Assembly: GCA_911728455.2 (NCBI GenBank)
Contig: OU452228.1
Location: 21,274,950 to 21,338,949, forward strand
Direction: 5' to 3'
From: Marthasterias glacialis
Lineage: Eukaryota; Echinodermata; Asteroidea; Forcipulatida; Asteriidae
Length of the DNA stretch: 64,000 nt
In this document: positions 57,801 to 64,000 of the stretch, one piece after another
Numbering within the stretch: the first letter of the stretch is position 1
How the letters are laid out: every line of letters begins with the position of its first letter
Translations under genes and position numbers: made by a program
Notes under the pieces: generated by a model
Database searches by the model: none
Told to the model about the DNA's origin: nothing
Seen by the model: the letters and a program-made list of their open reading frames with translations, nothing else

Positions 57801-60800
57801 CCGGCTGGATGCGGACCAGACTACCTTCAGGATACACAAAGGAGTCAAGGTGTTTGACTTCTGCAAGGAGAAGAATTTAATCATCACTGGTGGTATGGAT
57901 AGGATCGTGCGAATGTGGAACCCGTATGTACCAAGGTAAGATAAACCATGCTGCCGTTTTTTTACAATGTGTTCAGAAAATTGTAAGTCCTGTTTTTAGT
58001 AGACCGATCCATTAAGCCCCGCCTACCTTAGCAACTGCCTAGCAACAGCACGTGGCGTGACTTTCTTGCCACGATCACTGCGGTGGTTCAGTTGCGGCCA
58101 CACACACGTACCCGATACACACACGTACATGGTTTTCGTGAATGGTAAGGATTAATCATTTAGTTCCATGGCAGTGCCTTGAGTCCAAAGAACAATGCAG
58201 ACAGGAACACCGTTGAACCACTTTTACTCAACTGTACAGGGACCACTGCGGTGGGATTTGCACCAACAGAAATACGAAAAAATTTAAACGAAACAAAAGT
58301 AAGTACAGTTGTGTGTGCTGATGTGTGTCAGAACAATAATGGTGGTTTGTTTACTTTTCTAATGAGATTTTTAATGTGTCGGACATTTGTCAGACTTTCA
58401 GTGGCGTTGTCGAGGCTGTGATTGGTCAATACATTAGTAGGCGGGGCTTAATGGATCGGTCTATTGTTATTCTACCCAAATACAGGCCTGTGAAATTTCT
58501 GATTTAAAGCGGAAATCCGCTTTTTCATTGAACTCGGCAAATTTTTTTTTCCACTTAAAAAAAAAAGAAGACGATCGCAAAATGTGTGTCAGTTTTGTTG
58601 TTATTTTGCTTAGCGGGATCTGTGAATGCATAAATGGGATAGTAGTCTTTGTTAGTCTTGCATACTGCAATATGGGCAAAGACCATTGAACAACAAAACT
58701 TTGTAATGCATTATGCGACAACCTAAGAGGGCGCTAGTAAACAGCTTGAAAACTAAGACTACGTATCTGTACACACAATGCTGTCGCTGGTGTGCATGCT
58801 AAAGCAGTGTATAGCGTGCGTTGGTCGCTGGTTCACGTGCTGCATTCCTTGGACAGCATGGTCGACAAGGTAAAGTTCTTGTTCGGAAGCTTGAGCTCGT
58901 TTACGAAAAAGTACACAATGTGTAGGTTTTATTTTAATAAAATGATATTATGGAAGATACCCTGGATGAGCAGCAGTATAAATGTGAGATTTGTTTCATT
59001 GTTGGTCCGTTTTTTTTGTTTGTTTTTTGTTTCTTGTGGGGAGATTTTCAGCGCAACTGCAATGTACACCTAGGCCTATCAAGAGTTTCAGTGCGGCGTA
59101 GCTATTGTTACGTGTTTGCATTTTGTCCGCTTTTTTTTTCTCCAAGGCCCACTCACAGGCCTTTATTTGATTAACCCTAATCCCATTAGTGTCTTTGGCT
59201 AGAGACCAGTCTACATCCTCCAACATCCTCCAGTCCATGGTGGAACTCAACACCCACATGTTGGGACTTAGTTGAGATAGGTACATGTGTGCCTGTTCCA
59301 ATGATAAGCATTTGTTGTTTGAGCCTCTGCAGTCACCAAGTCCTACAAAGTCAAAACAACTTCCTGATTAGGGATTTGGGGACTGTTAGTGTTAAGGTTT
59401 TCTTATCAATAACAGGCCTCTGTTGCCCTGGTCTTGGCCTTGGTGCCCCTTCAAAAGTTTCCCATTAGACTTTAAGATTTTCCAATGGAAGTGCCCTTCG
59501 CACATTGAAAATGGCCTTGCCCTCTCAAAGATGAAATTGCAGGCCTGCAGTTAAATATTAGAAAGCCATTTTTTACTCAATTGTATTTTCCATCAAATAA
59601 ATAATATAACATAATAATAATAATATTATGTGTGCATTATCAAGCCAAGCAGGCCTCTAAAAGCTCCTTACAGTAATATTGCCCCTGTTCACTGGGCCCT
59701 AAGCATTCCTAAAACCATCTCAACTCCTTTGGAGTATGCAGCTCCAGCAGCCAAATCAGTGCACAGGTTGCTAATCATTCACATCAGCAATCTCTACCCT
59801 CGCAGGTTTCCATTTACTCCTGGGTGATGAGAAGCAATTATAGTTAAGTGTCTTGCCCAAAGACACCAGTGTCACAACTGGGATTCGAACCCACACTTCA
59901 GTGACCTAGCCACCAAAACAAAACTTGAGTTCAATGCGCTAGACCGCTCTGCCATGAGCTGAACCTGAAGATTGGTTGAAGAGGCAATACCAATTACTTC
60001 AATTTAGCAAAACTCCTGTTTTGGTTCTGTACAATGGCTTTACCAAACAAAACTTTTATTTTCAACATGCCTCGTGATTCACTAGCTATGATTCATCCCC
60101 AGTCAAACAAATTTACACAAGACTGCAAAAACCACAACTTTTTGTTTACTTGATAAGCAATTAATTTTGAGTTAAATTCGAATTAGGTTTGGTAAAATCA
60201 TTTGGTACGAGGTCTTCTGTGGCCAATGCAAACCAAAGTTTGGAGGGAGAAATTTGATTTAAAATCACATTTTGAATTCCCAAACCCATAAAGCAAAAGT
60301 GCACACAAAATAAGAAAAAAAAAATGAAAATGGACAAACAGACAGCAAAGATATTAAAAACAAATGTTAAAACTATCCTCCTCCCTCCCCCTCCCCTGGT
60401 CCTAAACCCAAGATCTGCACGTAAACAAACCTGTGATGATTCTTTCAGTTTTTACTCCCATTTGATTTGGCTTCCCATGGTTAATGTAGTCTTCAGGTAA
60501 GAGCGCCCTCTATGCAGCCCACAAAGTAAATTAAGAGCTTATCTACTTGATGTGCTTTCTTAACTAAGTAAACATGTGCCATTGTGCTGTTAAGCCAGAA
60601 AACTTTTCCCACTGTAATTTTGTTACAGTCCCCTTACCTGGCTTATACCCCTGGAGAACCTCAAAAGCACGCCTTTGCCACTTTGCCACCGTTTAAATGT
60701 TTAATTGGTTTCACACTGTCAGCTCCTTTTGTTGTTTTCATGTCTGCATATAAAAAAAAATCCTCTAATCTGCTACCCTGATCCCTGGTAATCGGTACCA

Positions 60801-63800
60801 TAGTGTTGCTTGGGGTAGTTGCTTGGTAACCCAGTACTTATGGAACTGTGGAACTGATGAAGTGAATAGGATGTGTAGGATGGAAGAAGAAAAATCAATA
60901 AAGTGGTAGAGTACAAAAGAATCAATTTAGATTCACAAGTCATTTTGTTGTTCCCTTGATTGATCTCTTCATCATTGGGCATGTCGTGGATGGATTGAGT
61001 GTTTGATACCGCTTCGAGAAGCCTCGCAAAAGGGTGACGAAGGTTCCCAAGATTTGTTTTAAATAGAAAAAGAAAACTGCTTACAAATGTCTCAGATGGT
61101 TTTGGTGAATTGTTCCAACTCCTGACAACAAGTTAATGTACAATCTCGTTTGTATATGACATACGGCTTTCTGTTGTTATATTATCGGATCGATCTAAAG
61201 TTTGACAGGCCCCCTGCAATCAGAATGGTAGATTCCATTGCTCATTATGCAACCAAGTGCGACTTTCCTTTTGTTAGGGTTCCTAGAGACAGTTATAAGT
61301 AAGACAGATGCCTCATTGCCGTCGTCAATCTGGTACGTCAACTCGGACACTTTTGGAACCATAATGAATCCTGACGTGCCTTACTGTAACCGAGATTGAT
61401 AAAATGCAGGTAATTTTGTCTCTTGACTGTCTGCAATTGAAAGCACTGTGTGATACTGAATTATTCCATCTTTTGGCACGGACCTTGAACAGCTTGAAGT
61501 ATATAGGCCTACTTAAATTCTATTTAAGGGCCCTAGTTCTTAAGGCACTTTCAGGGTCAATTTTTTTAGGCTTTTTTTTTTATCGTAGTTCGTGCTTACA
61601 AACTACAAAATGCTTTTATGGAGTGATGTATGTGCAGAATTCAGGCCTGATATGCAATTCATTGGTATAAAGGCAAGGCAGTTTTTTTCCTTAGCAAAGG
61701 GCACCTCTATGAATTAATTTTAAAATTCTACTGTGAGGGGCACCAAGGCAATGCCCAAGGGCATGATTGCCTCCATGAAGTACCATTTTCAGGCCTGAGA
61801 ATTACATAAATTTGGTGAGCAGCGTCATGAAATTGGGCTTCAGTATCACAGTTTTTGTGTTGCAATCAGAGAAATAAACCAGAAAACCGGTACTTCGTGT
61901 ATCACCCCTGTGTAACCGCGTCGTTCCTTATGGCATCTCAAATAGTGCACCCACAGGAAAACATGACATTTGCTGAAATTGAACGGTAGGCAGCGCATCA
62001 AAATAGCACGCCAGATAAACATGGCGTGCTTTCTATGCCTTGATCTGCGCACCCATGGCCAGCACAATCATGAAAGTGCATGACGCTATCACGGTACGAG
62101 TGTTCATATTCTATGCATTTTGTTATTGTACGCTTTCACAGCAATGGTAACTGGACGTGTTTCGGCATAGCCGAGGCATGCCGAGGGTACACTATTTTAT
62201 GCTCCATAGATGACAGCAATGTTGGCGAAGTACCAGTTCTCTGGTTTATTTCTATGGTTGCTATGTATACTTCACTTTAGCGCATATCTGCAAATGGACA
62301 TGCATTAAACTAGGCCTGCGACTTTGGAGGATTTCTCTCATGTTTTTACTCATTTTCACATAGTTTTCTTCCTTTACATTCAAACTGTCTTAAAAGTCAT
62401 GAACCTTCCAATAAAAGAAGTAAGGCCCAGTCTTACACGTAATTTGTCCGAACCTCTTGTTTTCTAGTTGACTTGATGTAGAGACTCTGCAAATCCTCCG
62501 CTTGGAAATTCATTTATCTCAATCTTTAGACCAAAAGGAGACAGCTTCTCAATTTCAAGATTTGTCATCTTTGTACAATAACACCATTTATAAGTGATTA
62601 CAGTTTTACATGAGCGTCAAAATTACAATTAAATAAAGAATCCCTCTTGATGTTTTTGTTTTAGTAAACAAGTGTTTTACTTTAAAACTTATTATTTAAT
62701 ATAAGGCACAAACAGTCTACTTTCAGTCCCATATTTTTTACTTAGTTTCAAGCTTCAGACACAATGGAATTGAAGGCTTGATTTAGTCTTTCTTGATTTT
62801 GATTTTATTTTAAGCTTGTATTTTACAGTAAATTTAAAGAAGTATTTATGTTAGTGTGTATCACAAAACATAAACTATTCATCAAATGTTTGGCTTAAAT
62901 TTTCAACTATCAAGTTTATTAAGAAGTATCGCTGTGCATCAATCAATGTTAATCTGAGAAAAAATTACAACATATGTATATTTTTGTTCTTGTTTTTAAT
63001 ACATAGAAATAATCTCTCTATATTCTTTGAAGTTTATTTTCTGGTCATTCATCACAAAGTGTTGCTGTGTGTCTTTGGCTAAAGACACTCCCATATTCTC
63101 TAAAATACCCCACTCTTTGATAATCGAACACTGAAATGTATGTGAGGATATGTAATATTGATATATGCCTGTTCCAATGATTAAAGCAATTGTCGTTTGG
63201 GGCCGCAGTGCCTTGCCTCACAAAGCCAGAGAACTTCCCGAATAGATTTTTTTGGAGATCTTTTGGTTTGATCAGTGTGTTTATTTTTATGTAGATTGAA
63301 GGACTTGGTTGTTACGGCCAGGGTTTTGCTACTGATAACACAAAACTTACAAAATGTTTTGTGAGGTTTGCACCATGTACATCAAGTACATAAAACTTTC
63401 TCCATGAGTTGTTGTGTTGGTTCTGAAAAGAACCGGTGGTTTAATAACAGCTCGACGTTTCGATCAGTGAGCTCGGATTCTTTTCAGGATGAGCTTTCTC
63501 CTGAAGTTGATGAAAGCATAGTGATCGAAACGTTGAGTTGTTAAACCACCGGTTCTTTCAGAACCACCACAACTAACAGAGAGAGCTTTCATGTACATGG
63601 TGTCTCCGCAAACCTCACTAGGTTGTATTCCCACCACGCACATTTTCAAATCTTACTTACAAAAATGTTATTTTGTTTTGGTTGATATATTCCAGCAAGC
63701 CGACTGGTATGCTACGTGGTCACAATGCTCCAATCTTCTCCCTCTACATCGCTGCTGACGAGAATAGGATCTACAGTATATCTCAGGACAAGACCATTAA

Positions 63801-63801
63801 A
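36316..63801 (+). CDS. EF-hand and WD40-repeat protein of the WDR49/WDR64/WDY family, 5' part (12 exons, runs off window)
   Basis: The coding sequence joins 36316-36533, 38198-38711, 49036-49089, 50556-50639, 51582-51647, 52473-52703, 53642-53730, 54208-54300, 55391-55483, 56663-56850, 57677-57935 and 63696-63801. Every junction is GT-AG with compatible phase and the sum is exactly 665 codons. Residues 1-244 are basic and low in hydrophobics, about 245-325 hold two EF-hands, and from about 345 WD-like blades follow. A segment rich in charged residues (about 545-600) interrupts the propeller. The order EF-hand pair then WD repeats, plus phrases such as ITGGMDRIVRMWNPYVP, place it in the WDR49/WDR64/WDY group. 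Members are thought to be axoneme or sperm proteins; that role is family knowledge and not shown here. The remaining blades lie to the right of the window. Confidence 0.9.
36534..38197 (+). other. Gene 2 intron 1
   Basis: AT-rich, with a C-run near 36750 beside a GTGGCATAAC repeat fragment. No exon was seen. Confidence 0.6.
38198..38711 (+). CDS. Gene 2 exon 2: disordered Arg/Ser/Pro-rich region
   Basis: The acceptor is GTGACTTTAG and the donor is the weaker GTCAGT. The exon is open throughout and GC-rich compared with its surroundings, which supports coding use. It codes about 171 residues: an Asp run (DDDDD), many Arg/Pro/Ser/Thr, and a more hydrophobic end (IENQVRRLTVGAVDGLAD). It starts with one base of a split Gly codon and ends in phase 0. 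If the donor were not used, the reading frame would continue 31 codons to a TAG at 38802. Confidence 0.8.
40025..40160 (+). repeat. SINE group 1, head fragment
   Basis: TTCAAGTTCTGGTGG, the B box GGTTCGAATCTCGG and CTTGTGTCCATGAGCAAGAC mark the head and the first part of the body. Confidence 0.7.
40545..40625 (+). repeat. Decayed hammerhead-like fold-back fragment
   Basis: GATGACTAGACCACAGTTAG then TTGAAATGTTGAGAG gives a G-T-rich stem II (GACTAG/TTAGTT) and a GAAAT-GTT-GAGAG tail. The hairpin AGCTCT-TTTC-AGAGCT follows at 40584-40599. Confidence 0.55.
42793..42829. repeat. TTTA microsatellite
   Basis: About nine TTTA units. It directly precedes ACTTGTTTATACACGG, a possible 3' end of a retroelement on the - strand. 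Confidence 0.85.
44161..44405. repeat. tRNA-headed fold-back element (group 3)
   Basis: Inverted arms carry GGGATTTGAACCTGTGACC (left) and GCAGGTTCAAATCCCG (right), with AATTTTTCTTTGTTCACCC at the right outer end. The centre is TATAGTCCTATAGAG. It is diverged from the copy at 20854 but has the same layout. Confidence 0.8.
46046..46150. repeat. Dispersed repeat L (pair with 51291-51392)
   Basis: TGAAACTTGCTGAAAAT, ACAGTAATGAGTAT, AATTTGTACA and TTTTGTGATTTTTGACCCAT occur in the same order at 51291-51392. Class unknown. Confidence 0.65.
49036..49089 (+). CDS. Gene 2 exon 3: lead-in helix of EF-hand 1
   Basis: The acceptor is TTCTACAG and the donor GTGAGG. Its 18 codons (IEERINLEHLHKLKQSFE) form the entering helix of the first EF-hand and join in phase 0 to the calcium-loop exon. 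Confidence 0.85.
49169..49289. repeat. MITE-like palindrome, family A
   Basis: GGATTTCACAAAAC at the left and GCGCTTTTGTGAAATCC at the right, with three CTAACTTATGACTAGTC-like units. Opposite orientation to 4952-5054, judged by the position of GCGC. Confidence 0.85.
49618..49661 (+). ncRNA. Hammerhead-ribozyme-like motif (cleanest copy)
   Basis: GTCTC (49618-49622) can pair with GAGAC (49657-49661) as stem I. The core CTGATGAT is followed by a perfect 6-bp stem II, GACTAG/CTAGTC (49631-49636, 49643-49648), loop AGCAGG, then GAAAC and GTT. This is the hammerhead order of CUGANGA, stem II, GAAA, NUH, but with one extra base after CTGATGA and hardly any stem III. Hammerhead motifs are known in Penelope-like elements and metazoan retrozymes. 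Activity is not shown. Confidence 0.5.
50556..50639 (+). CDS. Gene 2 exon 4: EF-hand 1 loop
   Basis: The acceptor is TTTCTTTGCAG and the donor GTAAGG. The loop DSENSGTLTLDQF has Asp at position 1, Glu at 3, Ser at 5, Gly at 6 and Asp at 12 in place of the usual Glu. Calcium binding may therefore be weakened. The phase is 0-0. Confidence 0.9.
51582..51647 (+). CDS. Gene 2 exon 5: EF-hand 2
   Basis: The acceptor is TTGTTTACAG and the donor GTAAGT, phase 0-0. It codes the entering helix EEQITALFMKI and the start of the second calcium loop, DSNSEGHIAW, which the next exon finishes with DQF. FMKIDSN is a hallmark of this family's second EF-hand. Confidence 0.9.
52328..52440 (+). pseudogene. Decayed partial duplicate of gene 2 exon 6
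   Basis: Bases 52362-52440 match exon 6 bases 52529-52610 almost exactly, differing by a few substitutions and one 3-base deletion that keeps frame (EPVLRIT becomes EPLRIT). Weaker similarity extends left to about 52328 (GATCATTTT against GATCAGTTC). A one-base loss near 52356 shifts frame, the acceptor AG is not conserved and no donor follows, so it is unlikely to be spliced. The copy lies about 30 bases before the real acceptor. Confidence 0.8.
52473..52703 (+). CDS. Gene 2 exon 6: end of EF-hand 2 and first WD blade
   Basis: The acceptor is CACATTGTAG. The exon codes DQFCTYMQLEYEEKED, a short linker, then PVLRITNMSDGTFVATSQDG and TISFW, a typical first blade ending in aromatic-rich strand c. 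The donor after VM is read as GTTAGA, a weak site, but it keeps phase 0 with the next exon. A decayed partial copy of this exon lies just upstream (52328-52440). Confidence 0.88.
53319..53513. repeat. MITE-like element, family I
   Basis: GGGCCCAATTTCATAAAGC at the left is the exact inverse of GCTTTATGAAATTGGGCCC at the right. The inside has TTAGC/GCTAA units. It lies in gene 2 intron 6. Confidence 0.88.
53642..53730 (+). CDS. Gene 2 exon 7: WD blade 2, first part
   Basis: The acceptor is CTTTTCAG and the donor GTAAGT. It codes KPKWVTDFVLMPQYNKLILGTG, the inner strands of the second blade, ending two bases into the final Gly codon. The intron before it is filled by two palindromic elements and a tRNA-like fragment. 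Confidence 0.88.
53894..54035. repeat. Dispersed repeat K
   Basis: CAGAGGCGAGGGCCTCTGC, TGGTCTTGGCCTTGGTGCC and CAAAGTTCCAGG. It lies in gene 2 intron 7 and abuts a family A element. Confidence 0.7.
54039..54156. repeat. MITE-like palindrome, family A, joined to another repeat
   Basis: Starts GGATTTCACAAGTGCTAGG and ends TTTTGTGACATC. It directly follows a 'GGTCTTGGCCTTGGTGCC' repeat (53894-54035), a pairing also seen at 4952-5218. Confidence 0.8.
54208..54300 (+). CDS. Gene 2 exon 8: WD blade 2 end and blade 3 start
   Basis: The acceptor is GCTTCTGCAG and the donor GTGAGA. It codes DREIQFYELSTFEPYCQV, with DREIQFYEL as the last strands of blade 2, then GLETTPLKMAY. It begins with one base and ends with two bases of split codons that both neighbours complete. 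Confidence 0.88.
54813..55083 (-). repeat. SINE group 1, reverse
   Basis: Same subfamily as 3516-3778, with the body CAAGTCTCTTCACAGCACAG shared over about 260 bases. The head ends CCACTCGGCCACGACAC, directly abutting a tRNA-Glu-like SINE on the + strand at 55088. Confidence 0.8.
55088..55275 (+). repeat. SINE group 2
   Basis: GGCTCGGTGGTCCAGTGAC, B box GATTCGAATCCCACC, TCTTTTCCACAGGACTCG and GCACTGAGTAATCAGTGC. A G-run interrupts the body. It lies in gene 2 intron 8. Confidence 0.8.
55391..55483 (+). CDS. Gene 2 exon 9: WD blade 3
   Basis: The acceptor is TGTCTTTCAG and the donor GTTATT. It codes STGYDECLIMYGDSEGCIN and a run of Ile leading to GTGETL. The YGDxxGCxN motif recurs in this family. 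The donor is a weak match, and a perfect 31-bp inverted repeat starts 9 bases after its GT. Confidence 0.83.
55493..55736 (+). repeat. SINE group 2 core inside a perfect 31-bp inverted repeat
   Basis: Arms 55493-55523 and 55706-55736 are exact reverse complements over 31 bases (outer end ATAAATTTCAATTTGCC). Between them lies a tRNA-Glu-like core: GGTGGTCTAGTGGTTAAGAC, the B box GGTTCGAATCC with a perfect 5-bp T stem (GTGGG/CCCAC), and the TCCACAGGACTCG body. The anticodon arm is irregular, so this is not a functional tRNA. Confidence 0.85.
55788..55905 (-). repeat. SINE group 5, fragment
   Basis: AACCAAGGATGCCTCATAAG and GTGAACTTAATCACTGTAGC correspond to the start of group 5. It lies in gene 2 intron 9. 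Confidence 0.6.
56318..56545 (-). repeat. SINE group 5, reverse, long copy
   Basis: Starts with TTATTATTAATAATATC, then AAAACCAAGGAGTTTTCAAA, GTTTTAGGTGTGGGAGG, CGGTAGGGACTGAAAACC and a right end (GGAACAAGGGTCC) that resembles a reverse B box. Confidence 0.65.
56663..56850 (+). CDS. Gene 2 exon 10: linker and WD blade 4
   Basis: The acceptor follows a T-run (TTGTTTTTTTAG) and the donor is GTATGT. After RTWKKMPKTEGIASVTLEKV comes the blade WKVHNDWVAELRYYDEIRSI, then SCSNNESSALVIG. HNDWV is shared with WDR64, as I recall that protein. The exon ends one base into a Gly codon. Confidence 0.9.
56902..57065 (-). repeat. Fold-back element with 32-bp inverted ends and hammerhead-like motif
   Basis: Arms 56902-56933 and 57034-57065 match at 31 of 32 bases (outer AACTAGTAAACTAGTAAAC). 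On the - strand, 57028-56987 reads TCTC, CTGAAGAC, stem II GAGCAG/CTGTTC with loop AGTATA, GAAAC, GTC, GAGA. A separate hairpin GGCTCT-GAAA-AGAGCC lies at 56964-56979. Confidence 0.8.
57176..57290 (-). repeat. SINE group 1, reverse, body fragment
   Basis: ATTATGCAGCCCCAGTAGCC and AATCTACCCTCACAG match the body of the reverse copy at 59605-59960. The tRNA-like head is absent. Confidence 0.6.
57513..57645 (-). repeat. Group 3 tRNA-like repeat next to exon 11
   Basis: ATCAAGCAATAAACCACAAG, GATGAACAAAGAAAAATTTA, GGGATTTGAACCTGCGACC and CTCTACCAACTGAG match group 3. It ends about 30 bases before the exon 11 acceptor. Confidence 0.8.
57677..57935 (+). CDS. Gene 2 exon 11: charged insert and WD blade 5
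   Basis: The acceptor is AATAATGTAG, with a poor pyrimidine tract because a repeat ends about 30 bases upstream. The donor is GTAAGA. It codes about 45 residues of a charged, probably helical segment (rich in Lys, Glu, Ala, Gln), then GVKVFDFCKEKNLIITGGMD and RIVRMWNPYVP, a near-consensus blade. Two final bases are completed by exon 12. Confidence 0.92.
58000..58463. repeat. MITE-like element with perfect 27-bp terminal inverted repeats
   Basis: 58000-58026 and 58437-58463 are exact reverse complements (outer end TAGACCGATCCATTAAGC). TA at each border could be a target duplication, as in Tc1/mariner-type elements. The 410-base interior has no transposase frame. Confidence 0.88.
59190..59350. 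repeat. Dispersed repeat M (pair with 63073-63245)
   Basis: GTGTCTTTGGCTAGAGAC, TGTGCCTGTTCCAATGATAA and ACAAAGTC...AACTTCC occur in the same order at 63073-63245. Class unknown. Confidence 0.6.
59414..59546. repeat. Dispersed repeat K
   Basis: AGGCCTCTGTTGCCCTGG, GGTGCCCCTTCAAAAGT, TCCAATGGAAGTGCCC, AAATTGCAGGCCTG: about 130 bases in common with 53894-54035. Confidence 0.7.
59605..59960 (-). repeat. SINE group 1, reverse, near full length
   Basis: The left AATAATAAT tail, the body (TAAGTGTCTTGCCCAAAGAC), reverse B box GATTCGAACCC and reverse A-box region CGCTCTGCCATGAGC are all present. This is the longest reverse copy. Confidence 0.85.
61870..62253. repeat. MITE-like element in gene 2 intron 11
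   Basis: Left AGAAATAAACCAGAAAACCG plus GTACTTCG is matched by right CGAAGTACCAGTTCTCTGG plus TTTATTTCT, with few mismatches. Confidence 0.8.
63370..63650. repeat. Head-to-head pair of the hammerhead-like family before exon 12
   Basis: A - strand copy (GGTTCT-GAAA-AGAACC at 63419-63434, CTCGACGTTTCGATCAGTG) faces a + strand copy (GTGATCGAAACGTTGAG, then GGTTCTTTCAGAACC at 63551-63565). The right flank TTTCATGTACATGGTGTC and CCGCAAACCTCACTAGGTTG also occurs at 3924-3961. Confidence 0.7.
63696..63801 (+). CDS. Gene 2 exon 12: WD blade 6 (last exon in window)
   Basis: The acceptor is ATATATTCCAG and the donor GTAAGT. It codes KPTGMLRGHNAPIFSLYIAA and DENRIYSISQDKTIK. The GH...SQDKTIK pattern is classical WD40. 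The Trp that should follow belongs to the next exon, outside the window. Confidence 0.92.
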
Positions 63802-64000
63802 GTAAGTCAAGAAAACGTCAGGTTTGCGGTAACGCACACGCATCGTTGTGAACTTAGTGTTCCCATTTACATGGCTTTTAACCTGTTAGACCATAATAGC
63901 CGCCAAAAGCGGCTTGTACAAAATGCCCGTAGAGGCCGCGAAGAGCCGCAAGATTTGACCTAAATGTTCAACCAAATTATATCAAAGTAAAGTTCCTGTG

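Larger units (their letters stand above)
57936..63695 (+). other. Gene 2 intron 11 (5.8 kb)
   Basis: Contains the best-preserved MITE-like element (58000-58463), dispersed repeats at 59190-59350, 59414-59546, 61672-61800 and 63073-63245, a complete reverse SINE (59605-59960), another MITE-like element (61870-62253) and a head-to-head fold-back (63370-63650) just before exon 12. No exon is needed or seen. Confidence 0.65.

Noticed and set aside
1..64000. CRISPR arrays, bacterial operons or phage genes
   Set aside because: No regularly spaced repeats and no prokaryotic gene organisation; both genes are spliced.

Overview
This window looks like AT-rich nuclear DNA from an animal. It shows GT-AG introns of 0.4 to 13 kb, two multi-exon genes on the + strand, and dense short interspersed repeats. 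The gene families and the tRNA-headed SINEs and small fold-back elements fit a marine invertebrate, most likely an invertebrate deuterostome such as an echinoderm. That placement is inference; nothing here identifies the species. Nothing prokaryotic or viral was seen.

Gene 1 (5820-26945, +) is the 3' part of a Goliath/RNF130/RNF150/RNF149-type membrane RING-H2 E3 ubiquitin ligase. Six exons join in frame and give about 278 residues: the end of the PA domain, one membrane segment, a complete C3H2C3 RING split over two exons, and a Ser/Asp-rich tail ending in TAG. The 5' exons (signal peptide and most of the PA domain) were not found in bases 1-5819 and probably lie upstream of the window.

About 9.4 kb of repeat-rich DNA without a recognisable gene (26946-36315) separates the two genes.

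Gene 2 (36316 to beyond 63801, +) encodes a protein with EF-hands and WD40 repeats of the WDR49/WDR64/'WD repeat protein on Y chromosome' (WDY) family. Twelve exons join with compatible phases into 665 codons: a disordered basic N-terminus, two EF-hands, then at least six WD-like blades. The gene runs off the right edge.

Most of the rest is mobile-element debris. I distinguish at least five SINE-like groups with Pol III A/B boxes, two of which also occur as head-to-head fold-back structures, and many small palindromic elements (MITE-like, 100-770 bp), some with perfect 27-32 bp terminal inverted repeats. Another dispersed fold-back family carries a hammerhead-ribozyme-like motif with covarying stems. 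Several insertions sit within 10-40 bp of splice sites. The best candidates for a second look are the hammerhead-like family, the partial exon duplicate at 52328-52440, and the 31-bp perfect inverted repeat beginning 9 bp after the exon 9 donor of gene 2. Repeat boundaries were set by eye and may be off by several bases.
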